Under the pieces are notes generated by a model. The model was not told where the DNA came from. It ran no database searches and saw nothing but the letters and a program-made list of their open reading frames with translations. Source: CAZBYL01 sp964522805 (GTDB lineage Bacteria; Synergistota; Synergistia; Synergistales; Synergistaceae). From it: a stretch of 18,861 nt of DNA. The position numbers and the translations under genes were made by a program. This document shows positions 1 to 7,004 of the stretch, in pieces. Each line of letters begins with the position of its first letter. Within the stretch, counting starts at the first letter, position 1. Location: NCBI GenBank assembly GCA_964522805.1, contig CAZFWP010000030.1, forward strand, positions 1 through 18,861. Direction: 5' to 3'.

Positions 1-46
1 CTACACAGGCGAAGACACTCTTTCCCTACACACGCTCTTCCGATCT
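1..46. other. Illumina TruSeq P5-side adapter (assembly artefact)
   Basis: This is not genomic DNA. Bases 1-6 match the end of the P5 oligo. Bases 7-14 (AGGCGAAG) match the TruSeq HT i5 index I remember as D505. Bases 15-46 match the Read 1 sequencing-primer site ending in GCTCTTCCGATCT, with one G missing near position 31. Genomic sequence starts at 47. The likely cause is adapter read-through that was not trimmed before assembly. The 5' truncation of the first gene is therefore an artefact. Confidence 0.97.
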
Positions 47-313
47 GCCTATATGCCTGATGGTGCGCTGGTGCCGCGTTCGCAGGCGGGCGCAGTGATA
101 CATGATGTTGACGCTGCCGCTAAGCGTGTCGTGAGGATGGCTACTGAGGGTACTGTGGAAGCCATTGACGGCACAGTTATTAATTTCCGTCCGCATTCAG
201 TATGTATGCATGGTGATACTCCGGAAGCAGTGGAAATGGCTAAAGCTGTGAAAAAAGCGCTTATGGAAGCAGGAGTAGCGATAAAGACATTGAAGGAGGT
301 TGTTCTAGGATGA
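47..313 (+). CDS. pxpA: 5-oxoprolinase subunit A, LamB/YcsF family (3' part only)
   Basis: PxpA, with PxpB and PxpC, forms the ATP-dependent 5-oxoprolinase that opens 5-oxoproline (pyroglutamate) to glutamate in the cytoplasm. Only the last 88 residues are visible of a protein that usually has about 250. The visible part carries family signatures: AYMPDG, LVPRSQAGAVIHD near its start, and the late VCMHGDTP block. The reading frame is open from the adapter junction at 47, so the ATG at 53 is an internal methionine (the family reads AY-M/L-PDG here) and not the true start. The stop overlaps the next start as ATGA (310-313), which indicates translational coupling. The partner subunits pxpB and pxpC are not in the window and could lie upstream. 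The family call is firm; 5-oxoproline as the substrate is inferred from family. Confidence 0.9.
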   Translation, partial: AYMPDGALVPRSQAGAVIHDVDAAAKRVVRMATEGTVEAIDGTVINFRPHSVCMHGDTPEAVEMAKAVKKALMEAGVAIKTLKEVVLG

Positions 314-1119
314 CTCTGCCTTTTAACATTGAACCGTACCGCCACATCAGCCCTAAAGAAATGCGAGAACTGATTAGAAAAGATGAGTGGACTCATCCGA
401 CATCAGGTCTTTGCCTCTCACATGTTCAGGCGAACATGATCGTTTTGCCCAAAGACTGGGCTTACGATTTTCTCGTCTTCGCACAGAGAAATCCCAAACC
501 CTGCCCGATCCTTGATATCACTGAGCCAGGGGACTATGAGGCTCGTATCGTAGCTCCGGGGTCAGATGTCCGCACCGACATTCCGCGCTATAGAGTGTGG
601 CAGGACGGCGTCCTTATAGATGAACCCACTGATGTGAAGAAGTATTGGCGCGATGACTTGGTGGCGTTTTTGCTCGGCTGCTCTTTCAGCTTTGAGGGGG
701 CGCTGCTCGAAGCCTCTATCCCCATCCGCCACATTGATATGAACTGTAACGTTCCCATGTACGTTACCAACATAGAGTGCAAGCCTTCAGGACGTCTCAG
801 CGGTCCGATGGTTGTTAGTATGAGGCCGGTCAAGTATGCTCAGGTGCCTAAAGCCGTCCTCTCAACCGGACGTTTCCCCGCAGTTCACGGCGCTCCCGTG
901 CATATCGGCGATCCTGCGGCGATAGGCATTAAAGATGTCAATAAGCCGGAGTTCGGCGATGCTGTGGAAATCCGTGAAGGTGAGACTCCGGTGTTTTGGG
1001 CATGCGGCGTGACGCCTCAGGCTGTGTTGATGAACAGCAAGCCTCCCTTTGCCATTACTCACGCACCAGGACACATGTTTATCGGCGACCCACGAGATAC
1101 GGACTTCGCAACTTTCTAA
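310..1119 (+). CDS. putative hydro-lyase, DUF1445 / YcsI family
   Basis: This 269-residue cytoplasmic protein is full length for the DUF1445 (YcsI-like) family, annotated as putative hydro-lyases. Family landmarks are visible: the N-terminal HPTSGLC-HVQANM stretch (about residues 29-42), the central IRHIDMNCNVPMY segment (about 138-150), and the C-terminal WACGVTPQ followed by HAPGHMFIGD (about 229-263). In Bacillus, ycsI lies beside ycsF (pxpA) and the other 5-oxoprolinase genes. A DUF1445 domain also forms the N-terminal part of the vertebrate D-glutamate cyclase protein. Together with the ATGA overlap with pxpA, this makes a role in 5-oxoproline or D-glutamate metabolism plausible but unproven. 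The start is supported by AAGGAGGT at 293-300, nine bases before the ATG. A strong hairpin follows at 1167. Confidence 0.88.
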   Translation: MTLPFNIEPYRHISPKEMRELIRKDEWTHPTSGLCLSHVQANMIVLPKDWAYDFLVFAQRNPKPCPILDITEPGDYEARIVAPGSDVRTDIPRYRVWQDGVLIDEPTDVKKYWRDDLVAFLLGCSFSFEGALLEASIPIRHIDMNCNVPMYVTNIECKPSGRLSGPMVVSMRPVKYAQVPKAVLSTGRFPAVHGAPVHIGDPAAIGIKDVNKPEFGDAVEIREGETPVFWACGVTPQAVLMNSKPPFAITHAPGHMFIGDPRDTDFATF

Positions 1120-1166
1120 AATTACACACGCATATAAACATAGGCTCAGACAATAAAGCAATAAAT

Positions 1167-1219
1167 AAGAGACTCCGCACTGACAGTTATTACATAAACT
1201 GTCAAAGCGAAGTCTCTTT
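1167..1219. terminator. Long imperfect hairpin, likely bidirectional terminator
   Basis: Arms at 1167-1188 and 1197-1218 are 22 bases long with 19 pairs, around the 8-base loop ATTACATA. The hairpin lies between two convergent transcription units, the pxpA/DUF1445 pair on the plus strand and the long minus-strand operon ending at 1316. T-rich stretches follow on both sides: CTCTTTG then GGTTTTG on plus, and ATTTATTGCTTTATTG on minus. The rest of 1120-1315 contains no gene I can support. Confidence 0.75.
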
Positions 1220-1315
1220 GTCTGCGGTTTTGTGATGAGCGGTGAAGCGTTTTTTTGACTTTATCGGAGCTTTGCCATTCATTTAGCCGCGTTTGCTGTC
1301 CAAATACGGAGATTG

Positions 1316-2269
1316 TTAATCTTCTGGCTTTACAGGAGCGGGCAGGTCAAAACAGGCTGGCTTGCCAATGATCTCTTCCCAAAGAGCTTTAATGGTTTTG
1401 AGGGCGAAAAGTTTCTTGGTGATAAAGACGATTGTCAGGCGGTCAACTTCAGGGTCTTTCTCTGCGGGGTAGACTTCCGCGGTAACGCCGGAATATTCCA
1501 CCTGTACCCACCCTGATTCTGTAGGTGCGAAGCCCTTGATGCGGTAGCATACCGGTCCTGCTTTCGCAGCCATTTGCTTGAGTTTTTCCGCTTCAAATGT
1601 CCCATGTGCGGTAATTACCAGGCTGCCTGGTCGTCTTTCCACCGTGTTGCTGCATTCCCTTTCGATAATCGGCGCAGGCGCGGGCTGCATAAGTATCTTT
1701 GCGGAAATTTTCCCGTAGCTTGTTTCGAAGATTTCCGCAGTGGTGTTTATTGAGCGAACTTTTTCATATACCATGCGCAGTTCGTCAAGAGAGATTAAGT
1801 CTGTTTTGTTGAGAATTATTCTGCTGGCAGTAGCTGTCTGATTTTCCGCCGCCACCAGTGTTTCCACGATGACCATAAATGCGGAGCAGTCAATTACGCA
1901 TGTGGAGCCGTTGTATTGATACTTACGCTGAAATTTACCGTCAAGCTGCGCCAGCATCGAAGGCATTGCCGAGGGATCAGCAAGCCCGGAATTTTCTACG
2001 AAGAGGATATCGATATCTTTTTTGGAAAAATCTATTAAAGTTTGTATGAAGTTGCCTTTCATGCAAGCGCAGAAAATTGATCCGTTAGTAAGTTCAACCA
2101 TGTCCATGCCCTTGGTTTTTAACAGGGTACCGTCAATACTAACCTTGCCGAATTCATTAACCAATACTCCGACTTTGACACCGGAGCACTCCGTTAATAT
2201 ATTTTGCAGCAGTGTGGTTTTTCCGGAGCCGAAAAAACCTGAGATGATACACAGTTCAATGTTTTTCAT
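1316..2269 (-). CDS. CobW/COG0523-family GTPase, possible metallochaperone
   Basis: A 317-residue P-loop GTPase of the COG0523 (CobW/YjiA/Nha3) family, whose members load metals into enzymes or handle zinc or cobalt. The Walker A motif GFFGSGKTT is at residues 11-19, and the guanine-specificity motif NKTD is at 154-157. The family metal-binding motif normally reads GCICC; here the corresponding stretch is NGSIFCAC (residues 62-69), giving Cys67-x-Cys69 with no third adjacent cysteine. The C-terminal part (about 213-300) fits the CobW C-terminal domain. A clear GGAGG lies eight bases before the ATG. It is the last gene of the minus-strand run, but a terminator hairpin separates it from carbamate kinase, so its expression may differ. 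A role in maturing the molybdenum hydroxylase or a metal-dependent hydrolase here is inferred only from position. Confidence 0.88.
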   Translation of the reverse strand: MKNIELCIISGFFGSGKTTLLQNILTECSGVKVGVLVNEFGKVSIDGTLLKTKGMDMVELTNGSIFCACMKGNFIQTLIDFSKKDIDILFVENSGLADPSAMPSMLAQLDGKFQRKYQYNGSTCVIDCSAFMVIVETLVAAENQTATASRIILNKTDLISLDELRMVYEKVRSINTTAEIFETSYGKISAKILMQPAPAPIIERECSNTVERRPGSLVITAHGTFEAEKLKQMAAKAGPVCYRIKGFAPTESGWVQVEYSGVTAEVYPAEKDPEVDRLTIVFITKKLFALKTIKALWEEIIGKPACFDLPAPVKPED

Positions 2270-2297
2270 ACGACATCCTCCAAATTCATACTGATAT

Positions 2298-2332
2298 AAA
2301 AAGCAGGTCAGGGATATCTTATCCCGACCTGC
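2298..2332 (-). terminator. Rho-independent terminator after carbamate kinase
   Basis: The inverted repeat at 2303-2332 pairs GCAGGTC and GGGATA with their complements, with one bulged base and a tight TCT loop. On the minus strand it is followed directly by TTTTT (2302-2298). It lies 27 bases past the carbamate kinase stop and 33 bases before the CobW-like gene, so it may set a lower or conditional level of that gene. Confidence 0.8.
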
Positions 2333-2359
2333 CCTAAATGTATATCTTTATTTTTGTTT

Positions 2360-3313
2360 TTATGCCATTGTGATAACGGTTCCCGTCTTTCCTTCCAAAG
2401 CGTCAACAGCTTTGTAGAGCGAGGTAATGATGGCTTTCTTACCGGGGAAGCGTCTGGCGAATTTTACCGCTGCCATTACTTTGGGCAGCATACTTCCGGG
2501 TGCGAACTGCCCCTCTTCCATATATTGTATCGCTTCTTTAACTGTGATGTGCCTTAAAGCTTGCTGTTCCGGTTTGCCGAAATTGACGCAGACATTTTCG
2601 ACTTCTGTGAGTATGAGCAGCACATCTGTTTCCATGTCTTCTGCAAGGGTTTCCGCCGCGAGGTCTTTGTCTATGACCGCTGCTACACCTGTAAGAGATC
2701 CGTCCATATTTTCGATTACGGGAATGCCGCCGCCTCCGGCTGTGACTACGATGGTGGAATCCCAGAGGCGCTTTACCGAGTCTATCTCGGCTATTCTTTT
2801 GGGTGTGGGAGAAGCTACTACGCGGCGCCAGCCTCTGCCAGAATCTTCTTTCATTGTATATCCTTTTTCTTCAGCAATTTTCTTAGCTTCCGCTTCACTG
2901 TAGAAAGGACCTATCGGTTTTGTCGGGTTTGTGAAGGCTGGGTCGTCTGCATCTACAATTACCTGCGTTACCAGAGTGACCACAGGTACGTTACGGTTTC
3001 TGTTTCTTAAAGCGTCGCGGAAGCATTGCTGTATCTGATAGCCGATATAGCCCTGGCTCATCGCCCCGCAGACGTCAAAAGGCATGGACGGTAATTTCGC
3101 ATCGATATTGGCGGCTATTTCCTGCCCCAAAACAATACGTCCCACCTGAGGACCGTTGCCGTGGACAACAGCCATCTCGTAACCCCTACTTTTTATATCC
3201 GCTAAATATTCACATGTTTTGCGTATGACTTCAAGCTGCGCTTCCGCTGTTGCGGGCTGTCCAGCTTCCTGAAGGGCGTTTCCGCCCAGGGCTACGACTA
3301 CTTTTTCTGACAT
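2360..3313 (-). CDS. arcC: Carbamate kinase
   Basis: Carbamate kinase interconverts carbamoyl phosphate plus ADP with carbamate plus ATP, and in fermenters it is run toward ATP. The protein has 317 residues, usual for the family. Visible amino-acid-kinase motifs are ALGGNAL (8-14), HGNGPQVG (51-58), GGGGIPV (193-199), DKDLAAETLA (215-224) and GSMLPK (273-278). The start is supported by AGGGGAT upstream of the ATG. In E. coli the equivalent gene in the ygeW-ssnA cluster is yqeA. Placement with the carbamoyltransferase-like ygeW suggests it harvests ATP from carbamoyl phosphate released during purine or ureido-compound breakdown. A terminator hairpin follows 27 bases downstream. Confidence 0.96.
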   Translation of the reverse strand: MSEKVVVALGGNALQEAGQPATAEAQLEVIRKTCEYLADIKSRGYEMAVVHGNGPQVGRIVLGQEIAANIDAKLPSMPFDVCGAMSQGYIGYQIQQCFRDALRNRNRNVPVVTLVTQVIVDADDPAFTNPTKPIGPFYSEAEAKKIAEEKGYTMKEDSGRGWRRVVASPTPKRIAEIDSVKRLWDSTIVVTAGGGGIPVIENMDGSLTGVAAVIDKDLAAETLAEDMETDVLLILTEVENVCVNFGKPEQQALRHITVKEAIQYMEEGQFAPGSMLPKVMAAVKFARRFPGKKAIITSLYKAVDALEGKTGTVITMA

Positions 3314-3353
3314 GATTTTATCCCCTTATTAAAAATTAATTTAAAAAATTGTT

Positions 3354-4151
3354 TTATTGGCCGCTGAGGTATGCTATCGCCTCAAGAACACCCCCGCCTA
3401 TGGCCAGTGCCTTGTCTGTGATAGTCCAGCAGTGCTCTTTCTCCCCACTGGGGTCAATATCGCCGATTTTTGTGCCGCTGCGGACAAAGACAGAGGGGTG
3501 GATGAGTCCGCGTAATACGCCGTCGATTTGCGCGCTCACTGGAAGATCTCTTATGTGGGCTATAGTCTCGCCCTTAACAACTGTGTCTCCGATAGCGCAA
3601 ATAGGTGTGACATATCCTTCCGCGGGAGCTCTTAAGAGTCTTTCTGTACCATAACCTTTGATGATACCGGGAATACCTGTGTTAGCAATTGCGGTGCCGT
3701 TGTATATTGCTCTGCCAAGGTAGTGCCCGCGTTTGGTTTCCACCACAGCATGTACGTCTTCGGGAGCGGTAAAACCCGGGCCGACACCGATGACAATGGG
3801 TGCCATGTCTTTTACGGTGCCGGTATTGCGTTTCGCCATGATCGCATCTATAAGAACCTGCGGCCTGAGCTTTTCAATAAGTTCTACGCCGGGAGAGACG
3901 ATTATTTCAATGTCATCCGACTTGCGGTTAAATGCTGCGGGTGAGTCGATACGCTTTATGCGCATCCCTTCTATTTCTGTCTCGCCGCAAAAAATGGCGT
4001 TCGCTGCGGAAACATTGATTCTTACAACCAAAGGGCGTTCTATTTCCAGAACCAGCACTTTGAAATGGGCTCTCCACAGCCTGTATATTACGCCGGTGCC
4101 CAAGTCACCGCCGCCCCTCACAATGGCTAATTTTTTCTCTGTTGTTGACAT
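3354..4151 (-). CDS. yqeB: EF2563-type selenium-dependent molybdenum hydroxylase system protein
   Basis: This 265-residue protein belongs to the YqeB/EF2563 family. That family occurs almost only beside selenium-dependent molybdenum hydroxylases and is thought to help build or activate the labile selenium-containing molybdenum centre; the exact reaction is not known to me. A Rossmann-like glycine motif, VRGGGDLGTG, sits at residues 11-20. A run resembling VGPGFTAPEDVHAVVET lies near 122-138, and a GGGVLEA segment is at the C-terminus. It lies 30 bases downstream of ssnA and 40 bases upstream of carbamate kinase, clearly in the same operon. The Shine-Dalgarno is weak (AAGAAAG, rather far from the ATG), so coupling with ssnA may help. 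The usual partner YqeC is not in the window. Confidence 0.9.
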   Translation of the reverse strand: MSTTEKKLAIVRGGGDLGTGVIYRLWRAHFKVLVLEIERPLVVRINVSAANAIFCGETEIEGMRIKRIDSPAAFNRKSDDIEIIVSPGVELIEKLRPQVLIDAIMAKRNTGTVKDMAPIVIGVGPGFTAPEDVHAVVETKRGHYLGRAIYNGTAIANTGIPGIIKGYGTERLLRAPAEGYVTPICAIGDTVVKGETIAHIRDLPVSAQIDGVLRGLIHPSVFVRSGTKIGDIDPSGEKEHCWTITDKALAIGGGVLEAIAYLSGQ

Positions 4152-4181
4152 CGAACCACAGGCTTTCTTAAGCTGTCAGTA

Positions 4182-5510
4182 TTAGAGTCTTTTCCACATC
4201 TCTGCCGCGCACTCACGGGCCTTGGCAAAAATTTCGTCGCGGTCGAGGCCGGTCAGTTGACGATCTTTCATTAGAATCTTTCCATTGGCGATCGTGGTGA
4301 CAACATTGCGCCCTGAGGAGCCAAAGAGCAGATGTGAGTTAATAGTGGTGTTGTCGAGCTTTGTCGGTGCGGCGTAATCCATAACAATCACATCGGCAGC
4401 AAATCCGGTTTTAAGAACACCTAATTTGATGGGAAAAGCTCTCTCGGCTATCTCGCGGTTGTTTTGGAAGAGCATCTGCGGCAATTCTCCCCAGCCTGTG
4501 TTCGGATGCCTGCAGGCATGTTTGCAGAGCGCATTTCCCAAACGGTATGACTGAACCATGTCGCAGAGGTAACCGTCTGTGCCAAGCCCTAAAGTAACGC
4601 CTTCTTTGACCATTGTTGTAATATCGGCTGCACCGACAGCGTTTCCCATGTTTGATTCCGGATTATGGACTACTGCAGTATCAGTGGCTTTAATTATCTC
4701 CAGCTCATCTTTGTTAATGTGTATGCAGTGCACAAAGATGGAATTCTTGCCGGTAATTCCAAAATCGGTAAAGCGCTTGACGATGTTTTTACCGTATTTT
4801 GCCTGAGAGTCTTTTTCGTCTCCGGGACCTTCTGCAACATGGACATGGTATCCTGCGATCTTTCCAGCCATTGCCTCACGGCATTTTTCCAGGGTTTTGT
4901 CTGAAAGCGTAAAAGAGGCGTGGAGTCCAAATTTGCCTGATATCATCGGGTCATTCTGTTTTTCCGCCCAATTAATGAAATCGATATTTTCTTTGATGCC
5001 CTCATCGGCAATAGCGGCGCCGTCTCTGTCTGAAACCTCATAGCACAGAGAGGATCTTATGCCCGCTTCTTTTGTTGCCTTTGCTATCTCAAATAAGCTT
5101 CCTGTGACGGAGTATGGACTGGCGTGGTGGTCTATTATCGTGGTGCAGCCGCATTTTATCGCATCTATTAAAGCTGTCATGGTGCTGTAATACGTGTCTT
5201 GAAGGGTAAGAGCCTTATCCAGTCTCCACCAAAGCCGTTCCAGCACCTCGTCAAAATTTTGCGAAGGCGCTCCCGGAGGAGTCATTGCTCTTGAAAAGGT
5301 ACTGTAAAAGTGCATATGGGAATTTATAAATCCAGGCATGATGATTCCGCCTTTGGCATCTAAAAATTCCGCCTCGGGATATTTGGATAATAGCTCCTTT
5401 GTCGTTCCTACTTCTTCGATGGTGTTACCGTTAATCGCCACAGCGCCGTTGTTGAAGAAGGGTTTTTCTGTATCTCTTGTTATAACTGTGCCGTTTCCTA
5501 GTAATAACAT
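4182..5510 (-). CDS. ssnA: Putative aminohydrolase SsnA
   Basis: A metal-dependent amidohydrolase-superfamily enzyme (TIM-barrel fold) of 442 residues, the usual SsnA length. Visible metal-site motifs are SHMH (64-67), the HVHVAEG strand (222-228), HCIH (261-264) and the late TDG (311-313) whose Asp is normally catalytic. The family is related to guanine deaminase and chlorohydrolases. SsnA proteins are found with ygfK and the selenium-dependent xanthine dehydrogenase and are implicated in purine catabolism, but their substrate is not firmly known. No other amidohydrolase or hydantoinase is present here, so SsnA is the best candidate for a deamination or ring-opening step; that is inference. 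AAGGAGG lies nine bases before the ATG. Gap to yqeB is 30 bases. Confidence 0.93.
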   Translation of the reverse strand: MLLLGNGTVITRDTEKPFFNNGAVAINGNTIEEVGTTKELLSKYPEAEFLDAKGGIIMPGFINSHMHFYSTFSRAMTPPGAPSQNFDEVLERLWWRLDKALTLQDTYYSTMTALIDAIKCGCTTIIDHHASPYSVTGSLFEIAKATKEAGIRSSLCYEVSDRDGAAIADEGIKENIDFINWAEKQNDPMISGKFGLHASFTLSDKTLEKCREAMAGKIAGYHVHVAEGPGDEKDSQAKYGKNIVKRFTDFGITGKNSIFVHCIHINKDELEIIKATDTAVVHNPESNMGNAVGAADITTMVKEGVTLGLGTDGYLCDMVQSYRLGNALCKHACRHPNTGWGELPQMLFQNNREIAERAFPIKLGVLKTGFAADVIVMDYAAPTKLDNTTINSHLLFGSSGRNVVTTIANGKILMKDRQLTGLDRDEIFAKARECAAEMWKRL

Positions 5511-5564
5511 ATTATTGTCCTCCTTGTTGACGATTCAGCGGGATGTCGATCCGCTAATACACGA

Positions 5565-5593
5565 GCTTCTTCCGCACTTTATACGGAAGAAGC
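5565..5593 (-). other. Intercistronic hairpin between permease and ssnA
   Basis: A perfect 10-base inverted repeat (GCTTCTTCCG and its complement, 5565-5574 and 5584-5593) with a 9-base loop lies between the permease stop and the ssnA ribosome binding site. On the minus strand no U-tract follows it, so it is a poor intrinsic terminator in the operon direction. It may instead stabilise or process the mRNA. A weaker short dyad (AGCGG...CCGCT) lies next to it at 5537-5555. Confidence 0.6.
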
Positions 5594-5608
5594 CTTTAAA
5601 ATTTTTAT

Positions 5609-6931
5609 TTATTGTTCTTTGTCTTTGGGGATGATTATATTGAGAAGTACTGCGATGACAGTGGAGATTATTACTGAAGAGGAACCGAATATCTGAGATA
5701 TCCAAGCAGGCATTCCAGGACCTGCAAGAGCGTTAGGGACTTGTGAAATTCCTACTCCGAGCGCAACTGCTATACCAACTACTGCGGCGTTGCGCGGCGT
5801 CATCTTCGCTGAGACGATCAGTTTCATCCCTGTCATGGTAATAGCTGCGAAAACGGTCATTGTGGCTCCGCCAAGTACAGCCTGAGGAATTGTTGTCAGC
5901 AGCGCAGAAAATTTGGGCAGCACTCCTGCGATGAAAATTATCAGCGCCGCCAGAGCGACAATGCGTTTGTTAACTACTCTGGTGATTGTAAAAATGCCGA
6001 CATTTTGGCTGTAAGTAGCAGTAGGCAGACCCCCAAGCAAAGCGCCAAGCGCACTAGTGACTCCGTTGCCGATAATGCCGCCCGCTAGCTCTCTGTCAGA
6101 TGGTTCTCTGTCCAGAGCACCTACTGTGGTGGCGGAGATATCACCTATCGCCTGTACGGAATTAACGACAAACATTATCACCATGGACATTATCGCCGTC
6201 ACATGAAATTCTATTGGGAAGTGCATCGGACGCGGAAGTTGCATCCAGGCGGTGTTGTAGACACTGTCAAAGGAGACCATTCCGAGGAAGTATGCCAGAA
6301 TGTATCCTGAGACAAGTCCCAGAAGTACAGAGGCTAATTTCATAAATCCTTTAGTGTAGTGGTTAAATGCTGTGGTAGCCGCCAATGTGAAGATTGCCAC
6401 TCCCCAGTTGAGTGCTGAGCCGAACGTGGCGCTGGCTGCGCCTCCGGCCATATATTTGATGGCGACAGGGTACATAGAAATACCTATGGTGAAGACAACG
6501 GTTCCGGAAACAATCGGAGGAAAGAACGGGCGCAGTTGCTTAATGAAAAGCCCGACGACAATTGCCACCAGCCCGCCCACTATTTGTGCCCCCAAAATCG
6601 CAGGCAGCCCGTATTGACCGCCGATGGAGATAAGGACCGGGACATAGGCGAAGCTGACTCCCATAATAATCGGAAGCCCTGCTCCCACTACTTTAAAAAT
6701 TGGGTATAGCTGAGCCACAGTGGCGATTGCCGCAATGACCAAAGAGGCTTGTATCAGTATGACGGTATCAGCCGGTGTCTGCTTGGTGACCGCACTGATT
6801 AGGATCGCCGGTGTGATACAGCCGACAACCATAGCCAGCACGTGCTGCATTGCAAGTGGAAGGGCTTCTTTTATGCCGGGCATTGGAGCGTTCATATCAA
6901 AGAGATATTTGTTGCTGTTTATATCGGCCAT
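5609..6931 (-). CDS. Xanthine/urate permease, NAT/NCS2 family, with atypical TM8-TM9 residues
   Basis: A 440-residue, strongly hydrophobic membrane protein of the nucleobase-ascorbate transporter (NCS2/SLC23) family, with about 12-14 membrane segments. The NAT signature QNVGIFTITR is at 309-318, and the conserved TM1 histidine is His30 in MQHVL. Among purine cluster genes it is the natural importer of xanthine, urate or a related purine. Aligned by eye to E. coli XanQ through the shared AxGD and NAT motifs, the key TM8 Glu272 corresponds to Gln260 and Asp304 corresponds to Asn289; Asp264 (XanQ Asp276) is kept. Both codons (CAG, AAC) are clear in the DNA. The ATG at 6931 is constrained by an in-frame TGA just upstream; the GAAGGGA ribosome binding site is rather distant. 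The exact substrate is unknown. Confidence 0.93.
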   Translation of the reverse strand: MADINSNKYLFDMNAPMPGIKEALPLAMQHVLAMVVGCITPAILISAVTKQTPADTVILIQASLVIAAIATVAQLYPIFKVVGAGLPIIMGVSFAYVPVLISIGGQYGLPAILGAQIVGGLVAIVVGLFIKQLRPFFPPIVSGTVVFTIGISMYPVAIKYMAGGAASATFGSALNWGVAIFTLAATTAFNHYTKGFMKLASVLLGLVSGYILAYFLGMVSFDSVYNTAWMQLPRPMHFPIEFHVTAIMSMVIMFVVNSVQAIGDISATTVGALDREPSDRELAGGIIGNGVTSALGALLGGLPTATYSQNVGIFTITRVVNKRIVALAALIIFIAGVLPKFSALLTTIPQAVLGGATMTVFAAITMTGMKLIVSAKMTPRNAAVVGIAVALGVGISQVPNALAGPGMPAWISQIFGSSSVIISTVIAVLLNIIIPKDKEQ

Positions 6932-6965
6932 ATTATGTCATGCACATCCCTTCTGTTTCTATAGT

Positions 6966-6997
6966 CTTATGTGCCCCAATTATTCGGGGCACATAAG
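6966..6997 (-). other. Intercistronic hairpin between ygeW and permease
   Basis: A perfect 12-base inverted repeat (CTTATGTGCCCC and its complement) with an 8-base loop starts eight bases past the ygeW stop. On the minus strand it is followed by ACTATAG, not by a U-tract, so full termination looks unlikely. Partial termination, RNA processing or 3'-end protection of the upstream ygeX-ygeY-ygeW message are possible. Confidence 0.65.
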
Positions 6998-7004
6998 AAG
7001 AGGT

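Noticed and set aside
53..55. ATG at 53 as the true start of pxpA
   Set aside because: The frame is open to the adapter junction, and the two preceding codons (Ala-Tyr) fit the conserved family sequence, so this methionine is internal.
2427..3010. Plus-strand open frames of 149-158 residues opposite carbamate kinase
   Set aside because: They are antisense to a well-supported gene, lack ribosome binding sites and resemble no family.
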